This document shows, one piece after another, positions 53,263-61,036 of a DNA stretch of 64,000 nucleotides (positions within the stretch are counted from its first letter, which is position 1; each line of letters opens with the position of its first letter). Where the stretch lies: contig DATLFA010000023.1 of NCBI GenBank assembly GCA_035525225.1, positions 62,001 to 126,000 on the forward strand, written 5' to 3'. Below the pieces are notes generated by a model. It did no database searches, was not told the origin of the DNA, and worked only from the letters and a program-made list of their open reading frames with translations. The position numbers and the translations under genes were made by a program. The DNA comes from DATLFA01 sp035525225 (lineage in GTDB: Bacteria > Actinomycetota > Acidimicrobiia > Acidimicrobiales > WLNW01).

Positions 53263-54170
53263 CTACTGCAAGTCACGCTGCTTATAGGGAGCAACGTGAG
53301 CACATCGCCTGGAGACTCGAGATCGTCGGGAAGTTCCCAAGGCGTAGGGCTCACTCCTTCCGCCTGCAGCGCGATTTCGGACAACAGCCACGTCCTGCAG
53401 GCTGCCAACTCGGGTATGCCCGCCGGCGTCGCGAGCGAACCTGCCTCTGCCAGTTTCTCGGCGTCGTTGATGCGGGCCAGTCGTTCGAGCGCGGCGCTGC
53501 GGGCGCCACGGGCAAAGCGCACTTCGACATTGATCATCGCGATGCCGCGGCCGAGCGCGTCGTCGACGTGGGCGAGGACGGGTGTGAGGTCGATCTGGGG
53601 TGTGCGCCATGCGCGGGGATCGGAGTTCGTGCGCATGTCGAGCAGCGCAACCTCGCGCAGCAGCGCGTCGCCGTGTTGCACTGTTGCCCGCACCAGCGCG
53701 ACAGGCAATCGTTCGAAACAGACGATGAAGTCACGGTCGGAGAAATCGACTCGCACTGCATCGACAGGCGGGGCGGCAGCGGCGCGATCCGCGGATTGCC
53801 CGATCTCGAACCACACGACCTTTCCGTGCGGTTCGAGACTGGCGCCCCACCGAGTAGAAACCGCCTCGACCAGTCCAATTCCTCGGCCCGTCGCGGAGAT
53901 GACGTCGTAGTGCCGGATGCCCGGCAACACGGAGGATCCGTCGCACACTTCGAAGCGCGCTCCATTCGAGAATGGGAAGCACCGGAGTTCGATGTCCGTA
54001 CCCGCGTGTAGGACGACGTTGGTCACAAGTTCACTCACCAACAACTGGCAGTCGTCGACGAGACGATCGAGACCGTTCTCGCGTAATACGTCCCCGGCAA
54101 ACGAGCGAGCCTTCGACACACTCCGGGTCTGGCACGCCAGTTGTACTCGGTGCTCGGGGAATGAAGTCAT
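53241..54170 (-). CDS. ATP-binding anti-sigma/serine-kinase-like regulator (HATPase_c, RsbW type)
   Basis: The 309-residue protein starts at the ATG at 54170 (MTSFPEHRVQLACQTRSVSK). It has the GHKL ATP-binding pattern: N box VDDCQLLVSELVTNVVLHAG near residue 40, G1 FEVCDGSS near residue 74, and G2 ATGRGIGLVEAV near residue 92. A second domain of about 160 residues follows, with ACRTWLLSEIALQAEG near residue 270. The last 19 residues (LPISSVTCSRRKRRWW) are basic and unlike the rest. They are read in a different frame from the adjacent PAS remnant, so this protein probably once continued into that PAS domain. Confidence 0.78.
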   Translation of the reverse strand: MTSFPEHRVQLACQTRSVSKARSFAGDVLRENGLDRLVDDCQLLVSELVTNVVLHAGTDIELRCFPFSNGARFEVCDGSSVLPGIRHYDVISATGRGIGLVEAVSTRWGASLEPHGKVVWFEIGQSADRAAAAPPVDAVRVDFSDRDFIVCFERLPVALVRATVQHGDALLREVALLDMRTNSDPRAWRTPQIDLTPVLAHVDDALGRGIAMINVEVRFARGARSAALERLARINDAEKLAEAGSLATPAGIPELAACRTWLLSEIALQAEGVSPTPWELPDDLESPGDVLTLLPISSVTCSRRKRRWW

Positions 54171-54204
54171 CCTGGCGCCGAAGGCTAAACCATATCGGTG
54201 CGTG

Positions 54205-54750
54205 TTACGACGACGCTGCCCGCTGGCTCGGCGGCTCGGGTCGCTCGTCGACGCCATGGCCCGGATCGATATCGTGGACCGCCGACAGCCGCAGCGGACG
54301 AAACTTGCCACCCGCAACGAGCACGGGTTCGAGAATCATGCACACGTGATCGCTGCTTTCGGAGAGCAGCGCGATCCGGCGGCCGACCATTCGATTCGGG
54401 CACGCAGTCAAGAGGGGCACGCCGGCGGGGCCGCTCTCCCATTCGCAGTGCGCGAACTTGTCGATCTCATCGCCGGTTGACGCCCCGAAAAGCTCGGCCA
54501 CCGAGAGGTCCCGCTCGGTCAACCAGTGCACCGCGAAATGGTCCGCATGCAAACCGACCCGGTAGGTGTGGTTGGCTTTCGACAACCAGATCGCCGAGTG
54601 CCGCGGACTGATACTGCATTGCGTCTGAAACCCGATGAGACAGCCCGCGCGCTCGTCCCTCGCGGCCGTCGTCACCACAGCGACCGGCGCATCGAGCGAC
54701 ATCATCATCAAGTCGAAGACATCGTCATCACTTGTTGCCGAGTCGTTCAT
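54205..54750 (-). CDS. flavin reductase-like domain protein
   Basis: The 181-residue protein has the split-barrel flavin reductase pattern: APVAVVTTAARDERAGCLIGFQTQCSISP near residue 20, IWLSKANHTYRVGLHADHFAVHWL near residue 55, and ELFGASTGDEIDKFAHCEWE near residue 87. Family members supply FMNH2 to monooxygenases such as LLM enzymes. The start is the ATG at 54750. It lies 34 bases upstream of the ATP-binding regulator on the same strand. Confidence 0.82.
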   Translation of the reverse strand: MNDSATSDDDVFDLMMMSLDAPVAVVTTAARDERAGCLIGFQTQCSISPRHSAIWLSKANHTYRVGLHADHFAVHWLTERDLSVAELFGASTGDEIDKFAHCEWESGPAGVPLLTACPNRMVGRRIALLSESSDHVCMILEPVLVAGGKFRPLRLSAVHDIDPGHGVDERPEPPSQRAASS

Positions 54751-54805
54751 AGTCCCTCGCTACGTGCCCGACACCGACGAATTCCAAACGCCGTAGCGCT
54801 GCAGG

Positions 54806-55237
54806 TCATCCGACGGACAAATCGGACCCACGCTGCGCCATGAACTCGTCTTTCGAGAGGTAGCTCGCACCGCTGCGCGGACGGAAGTTGACGAAGTGCA
54901 CGCCTTCGGGCCCGGCTCGGAAGCTGTACAAGGTTTGGCCGGCGATGAAGACCGACGAACCGGGATCGAGCACGCGGCTCCCGAGGATCATCTGGCCCGC
55001 GACGACATAGATGATCTCGTCGTAGAGATGCGCGTGCGGATGCACGACGGTGTCCGGTGGGAACTGCACCTCGAACAATTCGGGTTCCGTCTCCGAGCCG
55101 CGATGATGTTCGCGTGTCTTACCCGCCAGCTCCTCGGGCGTGAGGGTGATGCCCCGCGCCCGGATCGCCTCTGCCTTGGCCTGGTCTGACCCCTGCCATT
55201 CGCTCACGTTCTCGTCGACCACTCTGACGGTTCCCAC
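54806..55237 (-). CDS. cupin domain protein
   Basis: The 143-residue protein has the cupin motif 1 VVHPHAHLYDEIIYVVAGQM near residue 64 and motif 2 DPGSSVFIAGQTLYSF near residue 90, giving HxH...E and a less clear second His. It starts at a GTG (55237). It is divergent from another cupin gene at 55422. The GATCCGCGGATC palindrome (55267-55278) in the gap may be a regulatory site. Confidence 0.78.
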   Translation of the reverse strand: MGTVRVVDENVSEWQGSDQAKAEAIRARGITLTPEELAGKTREHHRGSETEPELFEVQFPPDTVVHPHAHLYDEIIYVVAGQMILGSRVLDPGSSVFIAGQTLYSFRAGPEGVHFVNFRPRSGASYLSKDEFMAQRGSDLSVG

Positions 55238-55266
55238 AACGGCCCCTTCGCATCGAACTCGCCCCA

Positions 55267-55278
55267 GATCCGCGGATC
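55267..55278. promoter_or_regulatory. 12-bp palindrome between divergent cupin genes
   Basis: GATCCGCGGATC is a perfect palindrome in the 184-base gap between two divergent cupin genes. Its position suits an operator, but the short GC-rich site could occur by chance. Confidence 0.3.
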
Positions 55279-55421
55279 CGGGACCCTACGAGGGCACCCA
55301 ACGTACCAGAGCTCGCCGAGACGGAGCCCTTGCCGCGTGGGTTGTCGAGTGCGAGCGATGCGAACTACTCATCAACGTCAACATGCACCTAGTCTCACCG
55401 GCAAGGTAGGAGGAGACCAGC

Positions 55422-55949
55422 ATGAAGGCGAAGGAACCCGCACCTCTAGAAACCGAGGCGCAAACTACGGCGCAACCGGAATCCGTTCAGGTCGTAGAGG
55501 CAGCGGCGCTGGCCGATGCCAAGCTGCCGCTCACGCCGATGACGACGCGGTTTGTCACAAAGGAGAACTCTCGCTTCGTGCTCGGTCGCCGCGATTGGCT
55601 TCAGTATCTCGATGCCGGTCTCGAAGAGGCGAGCGGCGGCCGGGTACGGGCCACGCTTTCGACCGCCACCGGCGCGATGGTTACCGAAACCGGCTGGCAC
55701 TACCACGAATGCGAAATGCAGATCGGCTATATCACCAAGGGCTGGATCGAACTGCAATTCGAGGATGGCACAGAGGTGCGCCTCGAGGCAGGCGACATCT
55801 TGTTCGTACCCGGCGGTGTGAAGCACAACGAGATCCGCACCTCCGATGACATCGCCGGCCTCGAGATCAGTATTCCGGGTCGGATGGGCACCGTGACTTG
55901 CGCCAAACCGGAGGGCTGGAAGCCGAAGAGCACGTCCGCAGTGTCCTAG
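55422..55949 (+). CDS. cupin domain protein
   Basis: The 175-residue protein has an N-terminal tail rich in Glu, Ala and Thr (1-35), then a cupin core with HYHECEMQIGYITKGWIELQFEDG near residue 90 and LEAGDILFVPGGVKHNE near residue 122. Metal ligands are the HxH and a later His. An AGGAGG ribosome site precedes the ATG at 55422. It is followed by the epoxide hydrolase gene 12 bases later, so they are probably cotranscribed. Confidence 0.82.
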   Translation: MKAKEPAPLETEAQTTAQPESVQVVEAAALADAKLPLTPMTTRFVTKENSRFVLGRRDWLQYLDAGLEEASGGRVRATLSTATGAMVTETGWHYHECEMQIGYITKGWIELQFEDGTEVRLEAGDILFVPGGVKHNEIRTSDDIAGLEISIPGRMGTVTCAKPEGWKPKSTSAVS

Positions 55950-55961
55950 GCGCGGTGGCGC

Positions 55962-57158
55962 GTGACTTCGGGCGATATGGAAGCAAAGAACCTGCGACCG
56001 TTCAAGGTCGATGTCCCCGACGCGGTCCTCGATGACCTGCGTGCACGGCTCACCAATTCTCGGTTCCCTGATGCGTTCCCGGGTACCGATTGGCACTTCG
56101 GCACTGACGACGCGGTGTTGCGTCTCGCGCGCGACCGGTGGCTCGGGGCGTTCGATTGGCGTGCCCAAGAAGCAGCACTCAACGCGCACCCGCACGTACT
56201 CGCCGATTTCGACGGCGCCACTGTGCACGCAATGCACGCGCGCGCCACCGCTCCACGATCGCTGCCGTTGGTGTTGCTGCACGGATGGCCATCGACGATC
56301 AGCGAGTTCCGCCACGTCATCGCGCCGCTGGTTGACCCAACAGCCCACGGAGGGTCCGGCAACGACGCCTTCGATGTGATCGCGGTATCGCTTCCCGGCT
56401 TCGGATTCGGCGGCCCGACACGCGCGCCGGGTTGGGACGCGCAACGCATGGCCGAAGCGATCGCGGTGGTCGTGCGTGAACTCGGTGTCGAGCGCTACGG
56501 CGTCTTCGGCACCGACGCGGGCGCCTACGTCGCCTCGGCGCTGGCCTCCATCGACGAACACGCTGTCGCCGGCCTGCATCTCCACATCGGCGGTGTGCGC
56601 ATCACCGGCCAGGCCCGCGCCGATCCGTCGGCGATGATCGACCTCACCGACGGGGAACGCAAGGCCCTCGACGACTTGTCGAACTATGAACGCTTCGACA
56701 GTGGCTATGCGTTGATGAACGGCACGAAGCCACACACCATCGGCTATGCATTGACCGATTCGCCCCTCGGTCAGGCCGCATGGATCATGGAGAAGTTCCG
56801 CACATGGTCCGACCGCAGCGGGGAGCTCGCCACTACGGACTTCGGCGCGATCGCGCTCAACGACATACTCACCATCGTCACCACCTACTGGGTGACCGGC
56901 ACTGCAAGTTCGGCCGCACGGTTCTACGCCGAGACCGGCGCGAGCCTGGCGCGATCGGGACTACCGACGGTGCGCGCACCGACCGGATGCGCGGCCTTCC
57001 CCGGCGACATCGTCACTCCGTCGCGGCGCTGGGCCGAACGGGCGTACCCGAACATCGTCCACTGGACCGACATGCCTCGCGGCGGACACTTCAGCGCGCT
57101 CGAAGTACCTCAACTGCTCGTCGAAGACCTCCGCACCTTCTACCGCCCACTGCGCTGA
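55962..57158 (+). CDS. epoxide hydrolase family protein
   Basis: The 398-residue protein has the epoxide-hydrolase N-terminal domain (FKVDVPDAVLDDLRARLTNSR to about residue 110), then the alpha/beta hydrolase core with LVLLHGWPSTISEFRHV near residue 107. The nucleophile is an Asp in VFGTDAGAYVA near residue 190, as in epoxide hydrolases, not Ser. The catalytic His is in DMPRGGHFSALEVP near residue 377. It opens epoxides to diols. GTG 55962 or ATG 55977 could be the start. Its length is typical of the EPHX1-like group. Confidence 0.9.
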   Translation: MTSGDMEAKNLRPFKVDVPDAVLDDLRARLTNSRFPDAFPGTDWHFGTDDAVLRLARDRWLGAFDWRAQEAALNAHPHVLADFDGATVHAMHARATAPRSLPLVLLHGWPSTISEFRHVIAPLVDPTAHGGSGNDAFDVIAVSLPGFGFGGPTRAPGWDAQRMAEAIAVVVRELGVERYGVFGTDAGAYVASALASIDEHAVAGLHLHIGGVRITGQARADPSAMIDLTDGERKALDDLSNYERFDSGYALMNGTKPHTIGYALTDSPLGQAAWIMEKFRTWSDRSGELATTDFGAIALNDILTIVTTYWVTGTASSAARFYAETGASLARSGLPTVRAPTGCAAFPGDIVTPSRRWAERAYPNIVHWTDMPRGGHFSALEVPQLLVEDLRTFYRPLR

Positions 57159-57209
57159 CCGCCCACTGCCGGCCACTTGGTGCGGGCGCTCACATCGCCG
57201 TCATCTTAG

Positions 57210-57758
57210 TCACGTCATACGGCGCAGGAGCCCGTCACGGTTCACCAACTCATGTTTGAGCACCACACCGACGTGCAGCGCGAGGACCACGAAGAACGCG
57301 ATATGGCTGGCGATGTGAACGCCCAGACTGTTGTCATCGTCGGCGGCGACGAGTAGCAACCCGCTCGCCGGGATCGCGAACATGAGTAGATACAGGGCTC
57401 GTTCGGTCCAGTGGGCCAACACTCGCTCGAATCGTGACAACGTCAGCGCCCATGGCGGCAGAGGAGTACTGATGCGCCACACGAGACGGACCGTCGCAAG
57501 CACCAGAATCGTGACCCCGAGTACGACGTGCACCGTGAGCAAACCGTCGTCGAATGGTTCATAGCCTCCTCCCCTCCCGCGCCCTCGCCCGGACTCTCCT
57601 CCTCGACCCCGTCCCCGACCTCGTCCACTTTCGTCCCCGTCGAGGAGGTAGCCAACAAGGAGCTGAGCAGCAATCGCAACAACAACGAGCCAGTGCAACG
57701 ACTTGGTCACGAAGCCATAGCCGTGAGCACCGTTGCGGAACCGATGAATCGTCGTCAC
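57210..57758 (-). CDS. cytochrome b561-type membrane protein with Gly-Arg repeat
   Basis: The 182-residue protein has four membrane helices and haem-ligating His residues in SLHWLVVV, TVHVVLGV, HIASHIAFF and LALHVGVVLKHELV. Between helices 1 and 2 is a low-complexity insert of about 20 residues (GRGRGRGRGGESGRGRGRGG), from a purine-rich repeat. The C-terminal HELVNRDGLLRRM is the family signature. It passes electrons in the membrane, for instance from quinol. I prefer the GTG at 57758 by comparison with family N-termini; a GTG at 57791 is possible. Confidence 0.85.
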   Translation of the reverse strand: MTTIHRFRNGAHGYGFVTKSLHWLVVVAIAAQLLVGYLLDGDESGRGRGRGRGGESGRGRGRGGGYEPFDDGLLTVHVVLGVTILVLATVRLVWRISTPLPPWALTLSRFERVLAHWTERALYLLMFAIPASGLLLVAADDDNSLGVHIASHIAFFVVLALHVGVVLKHELVNRDGLLRRMT

Positions 57759-57908
57759 AACCCGAGTCTCACACCGGACGGGTCGGACCACCGGCGAGAG
57801 CGAACAGAAAGCATCAAGCGGTCGCGCTACGGCGACGTTCTAGTGCAAAACTCGTGATCATGCATGCGGTGTACGAAGCAGCGGCGGCAACCATCCGGAT
57901 GACAACGT

Positions 57909-59347
57909 ATGACGAATGAGCCCCAGCAAACGAACCGATCGGACGATCGGTCCGACGTGGCGTGGGAGATTTCCGAGCACATTGTCCGCGCGACGTACGC
58001 CGACCTCGGCGACGCGGACATCACGGCCACACGCGCGATCGTGCTCGACACGCTCGCGACGTTGATCGGCGGTTCGGCCGAGCTCCCTTTCGCCGACCTC
58101 GTCGACTTCTACGTGAACGAAGGCGGTCGCCGTGAAGCGAGCGTCATGGTGCACGGCGCACGACTACCTGCGCGAAACGCGGTCACGCTCAACAGTGCGA
58201 TGGCACGCGCGCTCGACCTCGACGACGCGCACGAACAGGCGCTCGTGCACACCGGTGTGCATGTGGTGCCGGCGGCACTTGCGATCGCGGAACGCGAGGG
58301 TGGGATCAGCGGCAAGGATCTCATGGTCGCGATCGCGCTCGGGCAGGATCTCATGATCAGGCTCTCGCTCGCCTGCGCAACCCCACCGATACTGCGTGGT
58401 CGCCCTGGCACATATGTCTTCGGCACGTTCGCCACCGCGGTCGTCACCGCCAAGCTCCTCCGCCTTGGGGTCGAAGGTGTCGTCGACGCGCTCGGCAACG
58501 CATTCACGCGTTCCGCGGGGACGACACTCGGCTACCACGACGGAGCGCTGGGGCAGCGGCTCCTCCAGGGACTGTCGGCAAGTGACGGTGTGCTCGCCGG
58601 ACTACTGGCCGCGCGAGGCATCGGAGGGATCCGCAATTGTTTCGAAGGCGACGCCGGCTACTTCGCACTGCACGAAGGTGGGCGATTCGACCGCTCTGCC
58701 CTCACCTCTGACCTCGGTCGCGTGTTTCATGGCACGACGATTGCGTTGAAGCTCTACCCCGTCCATCGGGGCGCGATCTTCGACATCGAAGCTGCTCTTG
58801 CCGCGGCGACGGATCCGCTATTCGATGTCTCGCGGATCGAACGAGTCGTGATGCGCTATCCCGCGCGGTTCGAATCCGGGCACCGCCACATCGGCGCGTT
58901 CGCTCCCGAACGCGCCGACCCCAAAGGTTCGGTCGAACCGCATTTCAGCAACACGTGGGCGGTAGGAGTCGCGCTCGCGCAGGGTTCGCGACTGTCGACG
59001 ACTTCACCGAGGCGGGGGTCGATCGACTACGTGCACGAGTCGTGCCGATCGCGCGTACGGTCGTAGGTATCCCTGACCACGCACTCGATCGCGAGTGCAT
59101 CGGGCTCGGCCCACGCATCATCGAGGTGGAACTCGAAAACGGCACGGTGATCACTCGCCGGGTGGGCCATGCGTCGGGCGGGCCCGACAACCCACTTCGA
59201 TGGGAACAGATCGTGTGGAAGCTGCACGACTCCGCGAGCCGCGCGGCGGTGCCGCTGGGTGGACCCGTTCTCGATCGCGTTGTGGCGATGGTCGCTGCGC
59301 TGGACGACATCGATGACACAGCGTTCATTCCGTCGGCCCTGGCGTAG
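57909..59347 (+). pseudogene. MmgE/PrpD family gene split by a frameshift
   Basis: Codons from 57909 encode a MmgE/PrpD protein (2-methylcitrate dehydratase fold): DTLATLIGGSAELPFADLV near residue 45, ARALDLDDAHEQALVHTG near residue 100, FGTFATAVVTAK, and FHGTTIALKLYPVHRGAIFD near residue 280. After ALAQG at 58982 the frame leaves the family sequence and stops at 59066. One base missing after 58984 restores it: FATVDDFTEAGVDRL and on to VPSALA at 59347, giving about 479 residues, a normal length. As written, the product loses its last 120 residues. Confidence 0.85.
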
Positions 59348-59365
59348 CCGATCCCCACAATCGGG

Positions 59366-59680
59366 TCACTTCGCAGGGTTTTCGCCCGGCGGGATGTGGC
59401 GGTATCCGCGCTCTCGCTCGTCCGCGCGGAAACACGAGTAGCAGAGGTACACGACCTGTACGCCGACGATTGACAACTGTGTTCCGCGCGACTTCTGAAT
59501 AAACGGTCGGCTGATGGTCTGGATGTCGTGCTGAGTGCCGCAATCACGGCACCGAGGGCTGGGATTACGATCCCACGCGAGCCCGCAGGCAGTGCAGACG
59601 ATGTGAATGATTTCGCCATCCCGAGTGCCCTCGAGGTGTTCGTCGGTATCGCAGGTGGGGCAACGCAGCTCGTCGTTCAC
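59366..59680 (-). CDS. small double zinc-ribbon protein, uncharacterised
   Basis: The 104-residue protein starts at the GTG at 59680 behind GAGGA. It has four CxxC pairs: CPTC, CTAC, CRDC and CYSC, at about residues 7, 30, 45 and 80, enough for two zinc ribbons. The C-terminus is charged (RADERERGYRHIPPGENPAK). Such proteins may bind nucleic acid or the transcription machinery, or act in protein assembly. I do not know a named relative. It is convergent with the frameshifted MmgE gene (18 bases between stops). Confidence 0.65.
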   Translation of the reverse strand: MNDELRCPTCDTDEHLEGTRDGEIIHIVCTACGLAWDRNPSPRCRDCGTQHDIQTISRPFIQKSRGTQLSIVGVQVVYLCYSCFRADERERGYRHIPPGENPAK

Positions 59681-59824
59681 GGTCAGTCCTCGAGAATCGG
59701 GTCGAGCGTCAGGTGCGGGTGTCGAGCGGGAGACGCTGTAGCCAGACCGCTTCGCCGATGGTCGGGCCGCACCAATCCTAACGTTACGGAAGGGTTGGAA
59801 CGTTGCAAGTGCCACCGAGCGCAA

Positions 59825-60268
59825 TCACGTTTGCGACCGCGGGGTTGTCGCGGCACGACTGGTGTTTTCCGGCTCGACCTGCTTGACCGCTCGTCCCAAC
59901 ACCTCGGTGAACTCCACCGCAAGGGCGAGGCGCTGTCGCAAGCGGTCGCACCGCTCGACCGCCAACGAGGCGTACACCGCCAAGCGATGACGCGACGACT
60001 CGTCCAAGCCAGGCCGGTCGAGACGATCCAGGAGAAGAAGTACTTCTCGGATCTCCTCCAGCGAGAGGCCGAGGGGTTTCATCCGCTTCACCATGCGAAG
60101 CCGGTCGACGTCGCCGTCGGTGTAGAGGCGGAAGCCACCCGCCGATCTGGCGGACGGCACCACGATCCTCACTTGTTCATAGTGACGGATCGTTCGAAGC
60201 GACAATCCCACCGCGTCGGCAACCTCGCCGATCTGGTGCACGCGCGCCGCGTGCGACTCAGGTTTCAC
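59825..60268 (-). CDS. MerR family transcriptional regulator
   Basis: The 147-residue protein has the MerR winged helix HQIGEVADAVGLSLRTIRHY near residue 11, then FRLYTDGDVDRLRMVKRMKPLGLSLEEIREVLL and a coiled-coil dimer helix to about residue 125. The C-terminus is short and has no cysteine cluster, so a metal sensor of the MerR/CueR type is unlikely; an organic ligand or redox signal is more probable. The start is the GTG at 60268. It is divergent from the gene at 60402, whose promoter has a MerR-like layout. Confidence 0.88.
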   Translation of the reverse strand: MKPESHAARVHQIGEVADAVGLSLRTIRHYEQVRIVVPSARSAGGFRLYTDGDVDRLRMVKRMKPLGLSLEEIREVLLLLDRLDRPGLDESSRHRLAVYASLAVERCDRLRQRLALAVEFTEVLGRAVKQVEPENTSRAATTPRSQT

Positions 60269-60345
60269 GCCAGAAACCTACCCGACGCGAAGGAAACCCG
60301 TGGGCCTCCTCGGCACGTATCGGGGATGAGCCAGCCATTCACGGG

Positions 60346-60376
60346 TTGCTGATCTACTCTTACGTAGGGGTAGAGT
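60346..60376 (+). promoter_or_regulatory. MerR-type promoter with 19-bp spacer and operator
   Basis: A -35 like TTGCTG (60346-60351) and a -10 like TAGAGT (60371-60376) are 19 bp apart. Between them CTACTCTTACGTAGGGGTAG (60354-60373) is a 20-bp imperfect palindrome with eight of ten pairs matching. Long spacers with a central dyad are the mark of promoters that MerR proteins untwist to activate. It points to the plus-strand gene at 60402; the merR gene is 86 bases away in the other direction. Confidence 0.72.
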
Positions 60377-60401
60377 TGGACCATCTTCCCCCAGGTTCCC
60401 A

Positions 60402-60974
60402 GTGCAGAGTGAACGCCGCCATCGAATAGGTGATTCACGTCCGGCCTTCAGCCCTCGTTGGCGCGCCGCGGTCGTGGGATCGACCGGCGAATACCGCGCG
60501 GTGCACGCTTCTGACGCAGTCGCCGCGCTTCGGGTAGTCAGCGCGCCTGCCATCGACCATGACGCCGCCATCGATGACTACTCGATAGCGACGCATCCCG
60601 TACTCGAGGTCCGCCAGCGGAACGCGACGATCATCGTGGCCTTCGCCGAACTTGTGTTGCAAGGTGACCTCCGCGCCCGCATCCACGATGGCAGCTGGAT
60701 CGCCGCGCGGATGGTCGTTTTGAGCTGCACCGACCTTTCTGGTCACTCCGATGGCCCACGGTACGAGGCCGACCGCATCATGATCACGACGGTCGGTGCC
60801 GCCGATCACGACACTGTGGTTGCCGTACAAACGTCGCTTGCGATCATGGCGCGGCGATCTATCTCGGTTACCGCTGACGGCACTCTTTGCGGCTACATCG
60901 AGGCTCCCGTCGAACTGTCCGTCGGCGAGCGCACTCTGGGCGTCGATCTGCTGCGCCCAATGGGCTCGCACTGA
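60402..60974 (+). CDS. hypothetical protein, probable MerR target
   Basis: I do not recognise this 190-residue protein. G/C-rich third positions from about codon 15 onward support coding. The N-terminus is basic; the rest suggests an alternating strand pattern (ATIIVAFAELVLQGDLRARI, RMVVLSCTDLSGHS, ADRIMITTVGAADHDTVVAV) ending ELSVGERTLGVDLLRPMGSH. No membrane segment or cysteine cluster. A GTG at 60402 lies 25 bases after the MerR-type -10. Ligand binding or detoxification is only a guess. Confidence 0.55.
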   Translation: MQSERRHRIGDSRPAFSPRWRAAVVGSTGEYRAVHASDAVAALRVVSAPAIDHDAAIDDYSIATHPVLEVRQRNATIIVAFAELVLQGDLRARIHDGSWIAARMVVLSCTDLSGHSDGPRYEADRIMITTVGAADHDTVVAVQTSLAIMARRSISVTADGTLCGYIEAPVELSVGERTLGVDLLRPMGSH

Positions 60975-61036
60975 TCGGCGTCGGGGCGAGAGTCCATCGG
61001 CGTCGCGCGCGCTCGACGTATCGGCTCGCCGGCGCG

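Noticed and set aside
55446..56735. 429-codon minus-strand frame
   Set aside because: Antisense to the cupin and epoxide hydrolase genes, both strongly supported.
57560..57640. CRISPR-like or microsatellite array
   Set aside because: The repeat is a short imperfect purine tract that codes for Gly-Arg inside an otherwise normal membrane protein; no spacers.
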